Source: Philhelius pedissequus
Lineage: Eukaryota; Arthropoda; Insecta; Diptera; Syrphidae
Reading direction: 5' to 3'
Assembly (NCBI GenBank): GCA_910595825.1
Contig: OU343163.1
Coordinates: 37,480,958 to 37,544,957 of the forward strand
Length of the DNA: 64,000 nt
Part shown: in pieces, positions 46,626-60,720 of the stretch
How the letters are laid out: every line of letters begins with the position of its first letter
How positions within the stretch are numbered: the stretch's first letter is position 1
Notes under the pieces: model-generated
Told to the model about the DNA's origin: nothing
Databases searched by the model: none
Seen by the model: the letters and a program-made list of their open reading frames with translations, nothing else
Made by a program: the position numbers and the translations under genes

Positions 46626-48316
46626 TGTTATACCTCTATTTTTTTACATATAGCTATAATAAAGTGATCATTTTGGGAGTCAGGCTATAAGAATCAGCTG
46701 AACGCAACAGATCTACATATATAAATAATGTGAACCTTTTTGTAATAAATTTAAGAATTAAATTTATTAGTTAAAATTTTCGAAGCATTAAAAAACTTTA
46801 AAAAAGTTAAAAAATTAGGTAACAAATGATATTTGTTTTTTTTTTTCAAATATTTATAATTAATTTTAGATGTGTACCTATTCTTGTTAATGGATATTTT
46901 TTTTTAAATTTTAAAAATGTTAAAAATTAAGTTTACGTCACTCAAATGTTGTTGTTAACAAAAATCCATTTGAAAAGCTCAAACAAATCACGTGTCAAAT
47001 TAAGAAAAAAAATATTATATCATCTTATTAAGTTCTTCGTCTCTCGTTGATAGATACATGATAGATACCATCAGTCAGGGTTAATAAAAAAATTTGCATT
47101 TCAAATATTCGCTCACAAAAAAGAAACATTTTAGCCGCAAATTCAACTTTGTGATTTATCACTTCGTCGCTCAATCAATTTTTGTCATCTTCACATCAAA
47201 TCTTCGGTGATTAGGGAAGAATCTTTTTGTCTGTCTGTCTGTCCGACAATAAAAATAAAACAAAAAAAAAATGCTCCTGGCTAAGAGTTATACAACTTTT
47301 GTGCGCCTTCGCCGTTACTATTCATTGAAATCCAATATTTATTGCAACTTAAAAGCGGTCAAAGGCTATTAACTCGCCATGAAGTGAAATCTATATAGAA
47401 GCCAATACGTCAGTGACATATGGGCATCATGTTCGCATTCAAATCACCATTTATTTTTTGTTTCTGACTTGAAGAGCTTTGGTCAACGCAAATATTTATT
47501 GGAAGTTATTTAATTAACATATTTTGTATATTTTTCATCTTTTTTTTTCTTTAAATATTATTTTATATTTTTTTTTTGTGTTGATATTTTGTATTTAGAT
47601 ACTCTTTGCATTGAGTTCGTAATATTGTCTCATCTTGTTTGGAATGTTGATTCTCTCTTCTTCGTTGTTGTTCTTTTTTATTCATTTTGATTTATTACAC
47701 TTTTATTTAATTTCATTAAACGTATTCCAATAGTGATCGTTTGTGGTCGTATAATTAAGATTTTTCGTTTGTTTTGTTTGTGTGTTTTATTATGATAATT
47801 TGCTGTTGTTTATATGAGTTATATATGTGTGTTTATTTTGCTTGCTGTCTCATCGATCAAGGGATAAACGATGATGATGGCTTTAAGTCTGATTTGTAGA
47901 TCTGAGATCAGAAGTCATTTTAATATCCAATTTAATTGAGTTGTAAGGAAACAATTTTTTTTAATAAATACAATTTGTGTGCGTTCTTTTTAAGTAAGGT
48001 TGTACTTATAATATAAGTTCTAATTGATAACTGAACATGTAAACAAATTTGGATTTGATTGTCATGGTTAAAAAAGAATTTTTTTTTGTAAATTCGCAAG
48101 TTAATGCGTTTTTTTCTACGTGCGTCGTTGTGTTTATATTTATCCATACACTTTTTATACTAATCAACAGCTTAGTACAAGTATGTGTGTTTTTAAGTCC
48201 GTACTTATTTCCGATATTTACATACTTCAAAAAAGTTTCAAATTTCAAATTGTCAGTGTCATTTTTATGTAGTAGAATTTTTCAAAAATAAAGTGGCATT
48301 ACCACTTAAAATAAAA
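46626..48316. other. AT-rich intergenic or intronic DNA
   Basis: T-rich sequence with TCTGTCTGTCTGTC at 47230 and a GATGATGATGG tract at 47870. No gene supported. Confidence 0.4.
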
Positions 48317-49835
48317 TGCACGACTGATCGCACGAAGTATCTCTTATTTTCGATCACATCATGTGCAAAAAATTTCTATTAAAAATCTAAATATATTTTT
48401 AAAGTCATTTTTAACTCAATTCTTTAATTTTATTCTAAAATAAATTGGTATGACAATATTAAATATTTAATAATATAAACTTAAAAACAAAAGATTAAAT
48501 CGGTTTAATCACAGAAAATTAATTCAAAATTCTCAAATAAATATTTAAGCTAATTTGAGCTCAAAAAAAATGCGCAATTTTATTTCTTGTATAAATTTGA
48601 ATCTATGAGAAAAAAATTTTAAGAATCTTTGGAGCGGTTTTTGAGAAAAAAAAATTTTTTTTAAACTTTTTGAAAACATTTTTTAAAAAATTCAAAAACG
48701 CCAATTCATAAATATTCAGAAAATACATATATCCATAATTTTTGAAAAAAAATTCAATTAAAAGTTTTCTAAATATAAATTTTAAAAATTTTTTCCTTAA
48801 AAATGCTTTTAAATATACAAAAAATATTAATGAAAAATATTGCTACGAGCTATAATTTGGGCAACCTAAACCTATATATGTATGTGTGAAATTTCGAAAG
48901 AGTCAGTTAAGCCATTTATAAGACAGTCGAAAGGAGAAAAACGGTCCTATGGAAAGTACCATTTTTAGACATTTTTCTATTTTTTTTTCAACCATATGAT
49001 CGGTCGTTGCTAAAACGTTGCACTGATTTTATTTATCAAAATCGTTAGAGCGGTTTCTGAGAAAAATAGGTTTGAACGTAACGGTTATGTGGCCGTTACA
49101 TTTTGAGGTAAAAAAAAACTTTCAATTTCCACTATGTACAATACCTAAAAAACTTTATATACTAAGTTTGAAGCAATTCGGCCCACCCATTTGGGCTGTA
49201 GGTATCTATACATACATACAGACAGACTGACAGACTAAAAAATTTTTATGAGCATTTTAAATATTTAATAATATAAATTTAGAAACAAAAGTTCAGAAAA
49301 AATCGCCCACCCGTTTTCGAAATATTGAATTTTCAAAAAAAAATATTTTTTTTTTCAAAAATCCAAATAACTATTTTTTGGAAATTTTGAAATGCAGTAT
49401 TATTTAGAATTCGAAGGAGATCCTGTATAATAGATCGAAATCCATTGAGCCGTTTATGAGAAGGTCGAAAATCAATAAAATGGTTGTATGGCAGGTACCG
49501 TTAATAACAAAATATTTAAAAAAAATGTTTGGACAAAATGTAGACCAAACCCAAATTAGTACACATACCAATTTTTAACAAAATCGTTAGAGCCGTTTTC
49601 GAGATAATTATGATGGTAGAAAAATTCGTATCTCAAGTATACCGTTATGTTTGGGGCTAAAACAACGATTCAAAAATCTATTTTGGACAATCACCTGAAA
49701 CACTTAAGTACCAAGTTTGAAGAAAATCGCTTCAGCCGCTTAGGCTGTAGAGAGTTGTGCAGACAGACAGACAGACAGACAGACGGAATTGTGAACCAAC
49801 TTTTTTGGTAGATAGAGACATCGTAATGTCACATT
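48317..49835 (-). repeat. Repeat family A, composite double copy
   Basis: Starting TGCACGACTGATCGCACGAA, the first half follows the variant subfamily seen at 7440-8341 (AAATTTCGAAAGAGTCAGTT, ACCATATGATCGGTCGTTGC). It ends at an ACAGACAGACTGACAGACT block at 49220. A standard copy then follows, ending near GACAGACAGACGGAATTGTG and TCGTAATGTCACATTC. The 5' terminus of the second half is lost. Confidence 0.7.
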
Positions 49836-50825
49836 CTATTTTCGGCACAGACAGGCAAGACACAGGAATGCAAGTAAACTCAAACGCATTACTTGTTTGA
49901 AAGAAAATTAATAGGAAAATAATAATAAACGTGAGAAAATTGTAAAAAAATTTTTGTTTGAAGTGAAGATGCAATTTATTCTTTTGAAATGTGAATTTGG
50001 GCTTACATGAAAGAGTGTAAAATATTTTTTTAAATATATTTTATTTTTGAAGTAATTTTTTTTTGATTTGATTCATTTTTTTGTTTAAATTAAAGTTGAT
50101 TAAAAAGGGATTTCTAAAAGTGATGTAGATATAAAAAGAACCAATAGTGCGGAATACGGATCAGTTTTTAATTTTTTTTTTCTGAAATCGAAGTAAATCT
50201 ATTTCAATTGAAGTATATTGTTATCATTTATTCTGATACTGCAACAACGTTGCCAAATTTTATTTTAAAATTACTGATATGTGCTCTAATCTTATTCAGT
50301 CACAGCAACATAGATAACATACATCGTAATATACCCACTAACTTACCGAAGCGATGCCCGTTTTCACACCGCCTTGTCTTTTCAAGAGGAAGTGGTTCCA
50401 ATATGCAAAACTGGTGACGAAATTGCATCCATTAAGTAGAGTGTTAAAGATGATCCAAATTTATCGATTTTACTTCATAAAATTGTAAAAAAACAACATT
50501 TAGGTTTGAAGGTTGTTCAAGAACTGACTATCGTTTGAGTCGAAATTTCTGTAAATATGCTTAACTCAGCTGACACTGAATCCGAAATATTTTGTGCAGC
50601 GGGTATGTCAATTAAAAGCCGAATTCTCGCCCTTAAAATGAAAATTAAAGCTGTATTCACTATAGATCTATGATTAATGATCGACAGTTTTTGGTTAAGT
50701 ATTAAATATAATTTTATACAGTTAATGCATATATATATTATCTATGAGTATTTTGACATGAATTAATATTTAAAAGCAATCGAAGTTATAATCATTATTC
50801 AAAACCTTTTTCTTTTCTTTTACAG
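49836..50825. other. AT-rich DNA, probable intron
   Basis: No gene apart from the strong acceptor tract (CCTTTTTCTTTTCTTTTACAG) at its right edge, which belongs to the small exon that follows. Confidence 0.4.
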
Positions 50826-50871
50826 GTTACCACAGCTTACGGTCTATGCCAAGATTATTTACCTCCTGATG
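50826..50871 (+). CDS. Candidate 46-nt internal exon
   Basis: A long pyrimidine tract with TTTTACAG is followed by 46 bases and the donor GTAAGTACT, which matches the consensus at every key base. Two of three frames are open: VTTAYGLCQDYLPPD, or LPQLTVYAKIIYLLM. The third ends in TGA. Length and sites fit a microexon of a plus-strand gene whose other exons lie in long flanking introns. I do not recognise the protein. Confidence 0.45.
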
Positions 50872-51728
50872 GTAAGTACTTATTTGAGTTTAAATTTTAT
50901 CATTTTTTTTAACGAAATTGTCAAAAGTGCAGACCTTAACCAAGAATAATAAGCATGAGGCTAAACTTTGTATATGCTCTAAGTTTTAATTTTATCTTGT
51001 GGGGCAGTGTGAAATTTGGAGCAGGTACATAACTCCTCGTGGAAACAAGTCAAAAATTCTTTTTTTTTACTTATGTCTCACTTTGGTGGTACATAAGTCC
51101 AAAACATTTTTTTTTCTAATTGACACATACGCTCAAAATTAGCATAGAACCTTTAAAAAAATACTCGGCTTCATTGCAATTTTGTTTCCTCATCTCGGTC
51201 AGAGATTATACACAATATACAAAAGGGTGTCTTATATTTGGAGAATTTTCAGCGATGCTTGCATATAGGTATATAATCCTCACGGCGTATAAAAAGCTCG
51301 GCACGTAAGCAACACCCCGGCCTGGCCCAATATAGGATTTGGGTTAGTGTCGAGTTTGGGTGTATGCAAAGTTTTTTTGGATTTCATTTTTTTTAAATAT
51401 ATGCGTGTAAGACCTAATTTCCTTTAAATACAACCTGAATTGCATGGCACTAGTTAGAAAGAATGGAAAGATAGGAAAGACATTTTTGTTGTCACAATGG
51501 ATTTGAGAATTATGTATTTACTATCTCATTTTAACCCGCGGGCAGCATTCAATTAAGTTATGTCCCTGCACCGTGAAATTTATGGTGGGGGTCTTTTGCT
51601 TCTACTACATGATTAGTGGAATAATTTATTCTGAACAAAATATTATATAGCATCCATGTAAACCACGATCTTCACACTGCTTACAATTAGATTATCTGTA
51701 AAAATCTATTTCTAGCAATAAGGAGAGA
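50872..51728. other. AT-rich DNA, probable intron
   Basis: No gene supported. Confidence 0.4.
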
Positions 51729-52991
51729 ATGTCCAGCCTGTCCCTAAAAAAAGGCAAATCCTCTTCACCCTCTAACTAGCGTCCAATTACACCTATGTCC
51801 CTCCTTTCCCATAGGTCATGGGAACGCTTTTTAAAAATCAGCTTGAGGAATATCTTGAAGAACTAAGGCTACTTAATGACCGGCAGCACGACTATCGCAG
51901 AAAAAGGTCCACTGGTGATCCGATGGTATATATCTCACCGAACAGTGGAACAAAATTTTACATCGTTTTGGAGAAAGTAAGATTATTGCACTTGATATTT
52001 CAAAAGCATTTAATAGAGTTTGGCATCAAGCTATCTTATCGGAATTCGAGCTTTTGGTATCGATGAATTTTGGTTTCCTTGGATCAGAAATTACCTTTTG
52101 ATAATACAAGTTGTATTGGACGGTTTCAAGTCTCGAATTTATAAAATAAATGCTGGTGTGCCCTAGGGCTCCGTCTTCTCTCGAACTCATTTTCTGATTT
52201 TCATTAATGATCTCTTATCTGGAATTTCTAAATCCACTAAATCGTTTTGTTGACGATAGTTCTCCCAGATTCACTTCCTTGCTCTTCGGATGTAGAACTG
52301 CAATCGTAGCGTATGATAAGCTCATTAAATTCTGATGTTGACAGCTTTGTTAAATGGAGAATAACAAACCGCATAGAATTTAATACTTCTAAAACTCAGT
52401 GTTTGCGACTGTCATTAAAGAAGAGCCCACCCCCATGTCGCTATCCATGAGCGGCACTTGCATTGAAGAAACCGGTCAGCTTTCAGTTCTTGTGAATTAA
52501 AGGCTACTTCTCTTGTGGAAATGATCACCACATATTCGATGTCCCCAAATGCGTTGCAAAGTGGTTGGGCATTCTGCGAAGTTGCAATAAATTTCTATAC
52601 ACTACTGAGCTGACTATAATCTGTAAATTTTTCAGTCGTCCAAAGATGGGCTATAATCCTCACATCTGGACATATGCTCCTAAAACTCATCTGAATCTCT
52701 TAATAAAATTCGAAATATAACTCTTAGAATGATAGACGATAAAACTATAATGGAAACATTTCTGTCAAGTTTAGAAACTCTTTCTTTGGCTGTTCAACAT
52801 GAATGTGGAATATTTTACCATCTGGCCATTATTCACCACTCATATTTTGATATTCAAAAATCAAAACCAATGTGCGTCAGTATCTCCTTTTAAATCCTTG
52901 CCTATTTTTCTAACCCTCGGACTTTGATTGATCATTTTAAGGAGAGTCAAAACCTCTACATTCAACGCGCTCAGAATTATTTAAAAAAATA
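51729..52991 (+). mobile_element. Second copy of the CR1/jockey-like LINE, 5'-truncated
   Basis: AATGTCCAGCCTGTCCCTAA matches the first copy from about 21741, and homology runs to the shared 3' end (CAGAATTATTTAAAAAAATA). It keeps worn RT words (YRRKRSTGDPMVY, a GAC-to-AAT change in the KAFDR block) with many stops and indels. A segment before the C-terminal tail present in copy one is missing here, and a short stretch lost in copy one (AGAATGATAGACGATAAAAC) is kept. Copy two is therefore independently derived and older. Confidence 0.8.
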
Positions 52992-55847
52992 TCTCTTATC
53001 TCATACCTTAGAAGTTAGTCTACAATTTTAAAGTTAAATCTGAAATTACAAAAAAAATGATTTAACTTGTGTGTCAGGTACTCGTAAGCAAAATCCATTA
53101 AAAGTAAAACGCAAAATAAGTTACTTAAGTGTCATAATAACTTAATCAAAACTTTCTAATGAAAATTAACTTTAATCCTAGAAGCGATTGTTACTCGTAT
53201 AATAGGTACTTTCTACTTGAGAAAAAAAATCGCTCAATAAACAAATCAAAGGTGTCTGATAAGTAATTTAGAGTTAAGTAACAAAGCTTCATTTCAAAGA
53301 ATGGGATCAGGGGTCTTACGGCTTTTCCACCTACTACCCTTCAAAACTTTTTTTTTGTTCAAAAATACCAAAGTACTGTTTGATAATATTAACTGCGATG
53401 TTGTTTCTAAAAAAAAAAACCGATAAAGCTCTCAAGACTTTATCGACGATAAACATTTATAGTAAAATCGGTAATATATTTTTAATTTATTTTTACCCGC
53501 GGGCTATCCGCCCGGCCGGCATGGCATTCCAGTGGGCGATTTACAAAACGTAGTAGAAACGTGTCGGAAACCCCACGTTTGATGGTATTTATTAAGAATT
53601 CCTGACATCCAACAAGATCGATGGATACAATTTTTTGAAGAGTGAAAGAATTTGTTTTTTTCGTGATTCTGACATAAGATGAATTGATGGTTGACACTCA
53701 TAACTTGGCAACGCAAAAACTCATACCATCACAAAAGATACATACTTACAGTAAATTATACATAACAATGAATTGTTGTGTTTTTTGTTCAAAAATATAA
53801 TCTTATCGAAAGTGTAGTCAAGTGTATGGCGCTGACTGTCATTTCGATCGATAAAAAAAGGTAAAATATAATGCAGTAGTAAAAGATAAAGATACAAACA
53901 AATAGCTCGAGGTCTTAACTCCGGATAACGGATTGATATTTGTTTTATATGATTTGAAATTAACTTGTGGCTTGACGAAACTGTCAAAAGTTGTGATGGA
54001 ATTTTGTGCTAAGGAATTTCGCAAATTCTTCAATTTAAGTTACCACCCTTGTGAAATTCAACAACGAATTCAAATTAATGGGGTCATATTTCATTCAGTC
54101 TGGAAGTGCGATTAGGCTTGTATTGGTTGAGGATTAGGTGAAGATTAGATTAGGCCATTTCCGGGGGGCATGACAAACAAACCATTCAAAAAAACAGTAA
54201 AACTCTTAACATTTTTGTTGTCATTAATATTGAATCAAGTGCGACTATTTGTTATTGTTTGTTTTCGGATCTAACTTGGATAATGGTTATCGGGGTGTAT
54301 GACAACGATTCCGAGCTATATTTGCGCCGGCTAAATTATGAAGGAATGGAATTAATATTATTTTTAGAAATGTTGGTCAATTATTTTAAAAACAAAAAAA
54401 TTGTAACCATTCTATTTTGTTTCTAAGCGGATTTTTCTATTGAAAGAAAAAAAAACTATACGAAGAAGTAGTTAATCAATGTCAACTTTGTTTTCAAAAT
54501 TGTCCAATATTTTTGATTTGGATAATAAAATGAGCTCATATTTGATAATATCAAAATCTAAACAGTTTAAAAAAATTCCACATTCGCCACCATTTTTTCG
54601 AAAACAAGATTTAACTATTTTTGTCCAGCAAATTGACAGAAGATATATTAATATGGAAGTTAGAAGAGAATTTTGTGAACTAGTCAGGAATTGCATTGGA
54701 ATAAGAAGAAAAATCGAAGATTGTTTTTTTTTTAATTTGATAGCAATTCGAAAATAGTTCATCTTTAATCTGAAATTTGCACACCAATGTGCGAAATATC
54801 ACTCTTGACAAAATATTTAAACTAAAGCAGATTTTTAACAGCCCAAAAGGTTCAAATCGATTTCTAGGCAGCTAATTTGGTCCGTTTGTCTAAGAACGCA
54901 CGCTACTTCATTACAATCGGTAAGGGCTTACTCCGGTGCGGATGTATGATGCTGATTGCAGAACAGGCTGATGAGGAAGAATACAAGAAAATTCGAATAC
55001 TTGGTTTCATTCGTCATTTATCAACTGATAAAAAATGCTCTTTTAAAGTCATTGAACAAAATGGAAAATAAGACTATTCAAAAAGTTGTGGTCTTTAAAG
55101 TGACAAATACTATTTAGCAACGAAGTGCAATAAATTTGAAAGACAAAATTGCAACATGACAAAAGAGCAATTGTGCTTCATCCATTGTCAATGGAAAACA
55201 TAGATTTGACAGCTCTTTTAAGTTCAACGTAATTTTCAGTAGTTTTGCTCATTTCCACCCACTTCAAATTATGGTAATGTTCTTGAGAACAAACAAAGAA
55301 ACAAAAATAAAATCAACTTCATCCACATACATTCGTCGTCGCTAAATAGCGAATTGTGACCGCTAATAATAATTCAGCTTGTACAATTACCACTCGAATG
55401 AAAGTATTTTTTTTTTATTTTGGGGGTAATGTTTGCCGAAACCTGCTCCTCCACACAATTTTTATTTATATCTTAATTTCAGCAATCATTGCAAACATTT
55501 TTTAAAGTTCCTGGCCTGAAATTCCAACACACGCTAAATACATGTAAATGTAAAAACCACCACTAATGTCAATTGAACTGACAGAAGTCAATTTTTAAAA
55601 CATTTTTAGGAAAAAATGTGAAGCGCAAATTTAAATTAATTATTAATATGCATACATAAACAATTTTCATTTCAAAAAATTCGTGACTGTTTTTCAAGAA
55701 TCGATTTTTTGTTTTAAATCGAAAAAGACATAAATGTTTTTAAAACTTATTTGTTCAATAATATTTATAAATAACATTTGCATTTGCATTAAACAAATAA
55801 TTTTAGTCGGCGTATCGAATCATACAAAATTCGAAAATATAAAAAAA
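52992..55847. other. AT-rich intergenic or intronic DNA
   Basis: A GC-rich patch at 53500-53535 (CCGCGGGCTATCCGCCCGGC) stands out. The open frames on both strands at 54472-54762 and the one at 54877-55071 (GKGLLRCGCMMLIAEQADEE) have no recognised domains. No gene called. Confidence 0.4.
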
Positions 55848-56595
55848 ATACCGTTAATTAGAGCGTCAAATAAAATATTTGTTACTTGAAAGTGGAGTGT
55901 ACTAATTTAAGAATACACACATTTTTTTAATCAAAATTCTTGGAGCCATTTTCGAGATAAAAATTTTTTCACAACGGTTTTCTAAAATTTTAATATTTTT
56001 GTTTTTTTTTGTTTAAGAGAATAGTTTTTTTTCAAATATTCAAAACAATGTCAAAAAAGTAGTAAATACAAATGTTTGAAAAAAATCGATCGAATAGTTT
56101 TCGAAATATTGATTTAAAAAAAATTAATTGCTTTGTTTTTAATTCAAAAAAAAATTGAGTAATTTTGGTGTAAACTTCTTGTTTAACATTTAAGGCGCTT
56201 CTCCATAAAAAAAACTAAAATAAAACGTGTTCCAGAAAATCGAAAACCAACTAAATTGTTCTACTAGAGGTACCAAAAATAACCATTTTTTCGAAAAAGT
56301 AACCGTCCCATTTATTATTGCGCTGATTTTTTTTATAAAAATCGCTGAAGCCGTTTTTGAGCAAAATATGATTTACTTTTTTGGTTATAACAATTCTATG
56401 ACATGAAATGTTATTATTGGTCTTAAAAAAGATGATACAAAGTGTGGACATATTGCCCATAAAGCAATATGTATTAAGTTTGAAGACAATCCATCCACCC
56501 GTTTAGTATGTAGACTTGCGGACAGACAGAATTGCGAGACCCACTTCTTTCTTCTTCGGGATCATCGTAAAATTCATAAATATCGCAAGTAAAAA
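55848..56595 (-). repeat. Repeat family A, diverged copy
   Basis: ATACCGTTAATTAGAGCGTC, GGAGCCATTTTCGAGATAAA, TGGTCTTAAAAAAGATGATA, CCATCCACCCGTTTAG and GGACAGACAGAATTGCGAGA run in minus-strand family order to TATCGCAAGTAAAA. Confidence 0.65.
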
Positions 56596-59500
56596 GTACC
56601 TATTTAAGGCCGAGCCTTTATTAGAAATATTTATTTCGGACATTATGTCAGACATTTATTTCTGAAATTAATATATTTCTAACTATGGCCAAGAAGCGCT
56701 GAGCGCGTAAGGTTATTTAGAATAAGTAACCGGAATTTGCAATGAAATGTGCAAATTAATATCAATATTCGCTGTCTTGTGAAAAATGTGTGTCCCATTA
56801 AATTGATTTGTGAAACGTCAACATATATTTCTCCATTTATTGCTCTTACGGAGACATGACATGAGAGCACTTTGCAAGAAATATTAACACATTTCTTGCA
56901 ATCATTTATTTTGAGTGAATACTCAGTGTAACAACAGATAAAACAAAATGGCTGCTATGAACTTTTAAAATCTACCGCCCCTATTGGTAAAGTTCCCTAT
57001 AGTCGGTTATGATTCAAGACTACAAGGGATTTCATTGTTACATTAGTAAATGTTATTGAAAACATTTAAAAAAAAACACATATAGACATGGGAAAACTAC
57101 CACCTTAAAGATTTACACTTTTGGTTCATCTTTTTTGTTTGTTTCTATCACTAAAATTTACACAATGGCTTCCCGTTGATATCTAAACTGTCTATGGATA
57201 TTTTAACTAACATAAACATAGATTTTGATCGTGTTAAATAAATTTGCATATGTCAGAATAAAATTCCCATAAAGTTCAAATGCAACCCAAGAAAAAAAAA
57301 TAACGGACATTTTCTTAATTTTTTTCTGACTGCCTTCTGTAATTTAAATTTTTCTAAATTTCATCTTTATTTATTGTTTATACAAATACTAAGCATTAAA
57401 ATACGAGATTCATACCTACACACAATCTATTCTTCTTCTTGTATTTTTTGTGTGATATTTGTCTCTAGCAAACGATTAGTTTTCGTCTTAAGATTAAATT
57501 TCTAACATGGTTTTTATCGATATTTAATATGTCTTTTAGTATTATTCTTCAGATAATGTTTTTTTGTTTTATTTATTAATTTTTTATGAAGATTCTAAAA
57601 TGTGTTGTTCCTTGCGAGGTATGTAACTATATACGTGATCAATTTGAAAAGAGGAAGGTAGTACTTAAATGAATACAGGTGGGACTTTTTGAACCTTGTA
57701 TTGCTTTATTGTTTGAGGTCTTAAGAGATAAATTGAAAAACCGGAAGGTAATACTCTAAGAGGTTTATAATGAGTTAGAATTAGTTGAACCTTGTACTAT
57801 ACTTAATCCACTCAAGAACAAGAATGAATAGGTATTTTAATTAAAATTCTTCCCTTCACAACTTTTCGAAATATGGGCTTTAAGTACGTTTGAAATTGTT
57901 TTTAATTGCCACTCAATATTTGAGTACCAAAAAAACAAACAAAATTTTCTTTCCACTCAAGTTCTGGAAAGTTGACTGCAATTTCGACTTCAATTCATCA
58001 GTCGGAAGGGAATTATGCAAACCCATTGACTTTTTTCTCTTCAAACTTCATCTTCGCCATCCGGTCTTTTGTTATGAATCTTATATGCTCACCATCGTAT
58101 AGGGAATTTTGTTGTTTTTCAAAATCAATTGCAAGTCACTCTATCGTACTTGGAATTGATAAAGAAACATATCCTTATATCTGGGCTTTGAGAATATTAT
58201 CGTCAATCCATATTGAGGTTATATGACTTTGAATTTATTTTCTTACGAATTGTTTGGGTTTCAGTTTCCCAATATTTTTGCTGCATCATGTCTGGCGGGG
58301 TGTTGTTGTGTGTGCTCCCACAACGTGGGTGATAATGATAGTAAACCTTATCTTGCATAAGTAATCAAATATGGAAAGGCTTAAGACTAAAGTAAGTCTG
58401 CATTTTGGTTAAGATTGTGTCGGTAGCTGACGAGACCTTATTTAAATCTTCCTTTATGCAACCGACAAACACGACCTCAATAGCTAAGCTAATTAAAACT
58501 CTTTAAGAAGACATTTGAGATGGGTAAATATTTGGTTCAGAAAGAAAATACATACATATTTGAGTGCAGAACTTCAAGTGTTGGGTAAACTTGCCGACTT
58601 TTTACATAGACAGGGCTTAAGCTTTGATGCCAAAAGTGTTTGAATTCATTGAAATAAGTGTCAGAAATTCATTCAGTTCCACTAATGCAGATGAAGAAGT
58701 TAAGCAGAAGTTTAATTGGCTTTCAGGTAGTTGATTTAGAAAGTTGTTATGAGCAAAAGGTAGGTAGCAATATGATTTATTTTGCATCAACTAGCTTGAA
58801 CTTTGATAATAATTTAAGACTAAGGCTAAACCTGATAAATACATTTTTTTATCCAACGATATTCAATGCTTAAGCTGCAATAAGATCATCAACGTCGATT
58901 TTAGTTATTAATTATGCCTTAATTAAATAGATTTGGGGCTTCAGAAAACCCCACACAAAAATCTAAAGATATAAAGCATTTCACGTAGTATCTCGTGCAG
59001 GTGTTTTGTGACGCTAATTGTGTGGCATATAGTGCCATCTAGCGAGAAGCACATATTCTGCACGTCCAAATCACGCAGTCTGGGCCTAAATAAATTGGAT
59101 ATCATTTATCCGTATAGAGCTAGGCGTTGACCGTGATTCTTTTGGCAATCAACATTGATTTTATATAAGAAGGATCAAAAGGGTTACGGTCAAATTCGCA
59201 CCGCACTGTAAATTATTTTACCACCTGGTAAGCTTCATATGCGTTGATGTCGTTCCAATTTTATTTGTTAACGAAGCCAGTTATCCGGTAATGCGCAGAA
59301 CAACAAAATTGGCACTAACGATATTAAAAATTTATCATTTGAACGTGATTTTTAGTTTTAAAATTTTTCAATGGTGATTTGTATTAGTGACTAAATAGTT
59401 CAGTAACAGTAAATACAACATGCCCGCCACAAACTTCTATTATCGATACGTACTTATTGCAAAATACGCTATTAAACATTCGATTCATGAAAAAATATTA

Positions 59501-59799
59501 GAGGTTTTTTAATCCAATGGTTAAAATGTTGGCCATCATTTAAGAGAATTTGAAAATTAAAGGCATAATAGATGGGGCACATACTATATTTTGTGCCAGG
59601 AACTGTATTTTGTTACATATGTTATCCATTTGCTCTCTAAAATCACCTTCTTCCAGAGTTGTAAAAAAATATGAAAATTCATTTTTTTTAAGAGCAAAAT
59701 GATAAGACCCTCTATTCTTACACTGCATATTTATCACACCGTCATACTTTCGTAATATTACAGTTAAACACTGTCGATCTGTCCACATTATACTTCATC
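56596..59799. other. Intergenic or intronic DNA
   Basis: No gene supported. Short open frames at 57890-58226 and 58658-58873 have no domains. A TTTGGGTTTCAG acceptor-like site at 58243-58254 is not matched by a convincing donor. Confidence 0.4.
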
Positions 59800-60180
59800 T
59801 TTATTGCACACTGTCACATTTTCATACCTTAGCACTATTAATCTTCTACAATTACCACTCTATAGCATATCTACTACGTTTCCTTACTATCTCTATTTCG
59901 CGTTACATTACTTTCTTTCATTTCACATTTCCATACTGTCGCTATTAAAACAGAGTACACATCTTAATACTGCCACACTTTCAACCCTGTACACTAGTTG
60001 TACTAATAACTAAATATTCCAGCAGTGCCACATACAAAATTTAGTACAATTCCTATCTGTTACATTGTCAAAATGTATGAGTGTCATGCTCTCATACTGT
60101 AACAGTGTCGTGCTTGTATAAATGTTGATCCGAAAGTGTGACACTGTCGCACTAAAAACTATGGAAATACCACGCACTAT
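59800..60180. repeat. Degenerate CACTGTCACA-type array
   Basis: Words such as CACACTGTCACA, CCATACTGTCGC, ACTGCCACAC, CAGTGCCACATA, GTTACATTGTC, AACAGTGTCGTGC and GTGTGACACTGTCGCAC recur every 15-40 bases in both orientations. No regular period is kept, so this looks like a very old short-unit array. Confidence 0.5.
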
Positions 60181-60278
60181 CCCGTGTCACGTCCATTTTT
60201 CAAACCTAGTACTAATTTGAATTTCGAACAAAACTCATGAAAATATATTATTTGTAATCAATGGAGAGAATTCATTTA

Positions 60279-60720
60279 CCCCCAGTTTCAGAGTGCGAGT
60301 TTAAACTCCACTTTTGGTTTAAGCTTCAGATCAACTTTTTTTTTGGTTTCGCACTGTAGCTTAAGCCTTGAACTGAGTTCAATTTGTAGTTTAAGTTAAC
60401 CGAGATCATTCTGCCGTTTAAACTTCAGTTCAGCGTTTGTATTGTTTTTTCTGAAAATATTATGAAGAAAACAAAATTGTGTATTCAAATGTTATGGAGT
60501 TGTTTAGTTATTTTGAATATTATTTTATTTATTATTCTCGTTATTTCGCGTGTTTTTTTGTGTCAGAGAGAAAAAGGGAGGAAAAGAAAATGCTGACCAC
60601 TATTTTTCATAAGACGTAGTTAAACGAAGTTCAACTGATCTGACGAATTAAACCAAAAGTTTAAGCTCAGTTTAAGGTTCAGTTGATCTTAAGTTTAAGC
60701 ACGCACTGTAAAACTGGGGG
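60279..60720. mobile_element. 442-bp MITE with TTA target duplication
   Basis: The ends CCCCCAGTTTCAGAGTGCG and (right end reversed) CCCCCAGTTTTACAGTGCG match at 17 of 19 positions and continue with TTTAAACT. TTA lies directly outside both ends (60276-60278 and 60721-60723). Subterminal words GTTTAAGCTTCAGATCAAC and relatives occur four times on the left and in inverted form on the right. A 3-bp TTA duplication suggests the PIF/Harbinger group. There is no coding capacity. Confidence 0.8.

Noticed and set aside
53482..53716. Two minus-strand frames of about 70 codons in a GC-rich patch
   Set aside because: Neither starts with ATG, both overlap, and no family is recognised.
54472..54762. Open frames of over 90 codons on both strands
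   Set aside because: Equal openness on both strands without domains or splice sites points to composition.
58243..58345. TTTGGGTTTCAG followed by an open cysteine-rich stretch
   Set aside because: No convincing donor or continuing exon; the peptide has no recognised pattern.
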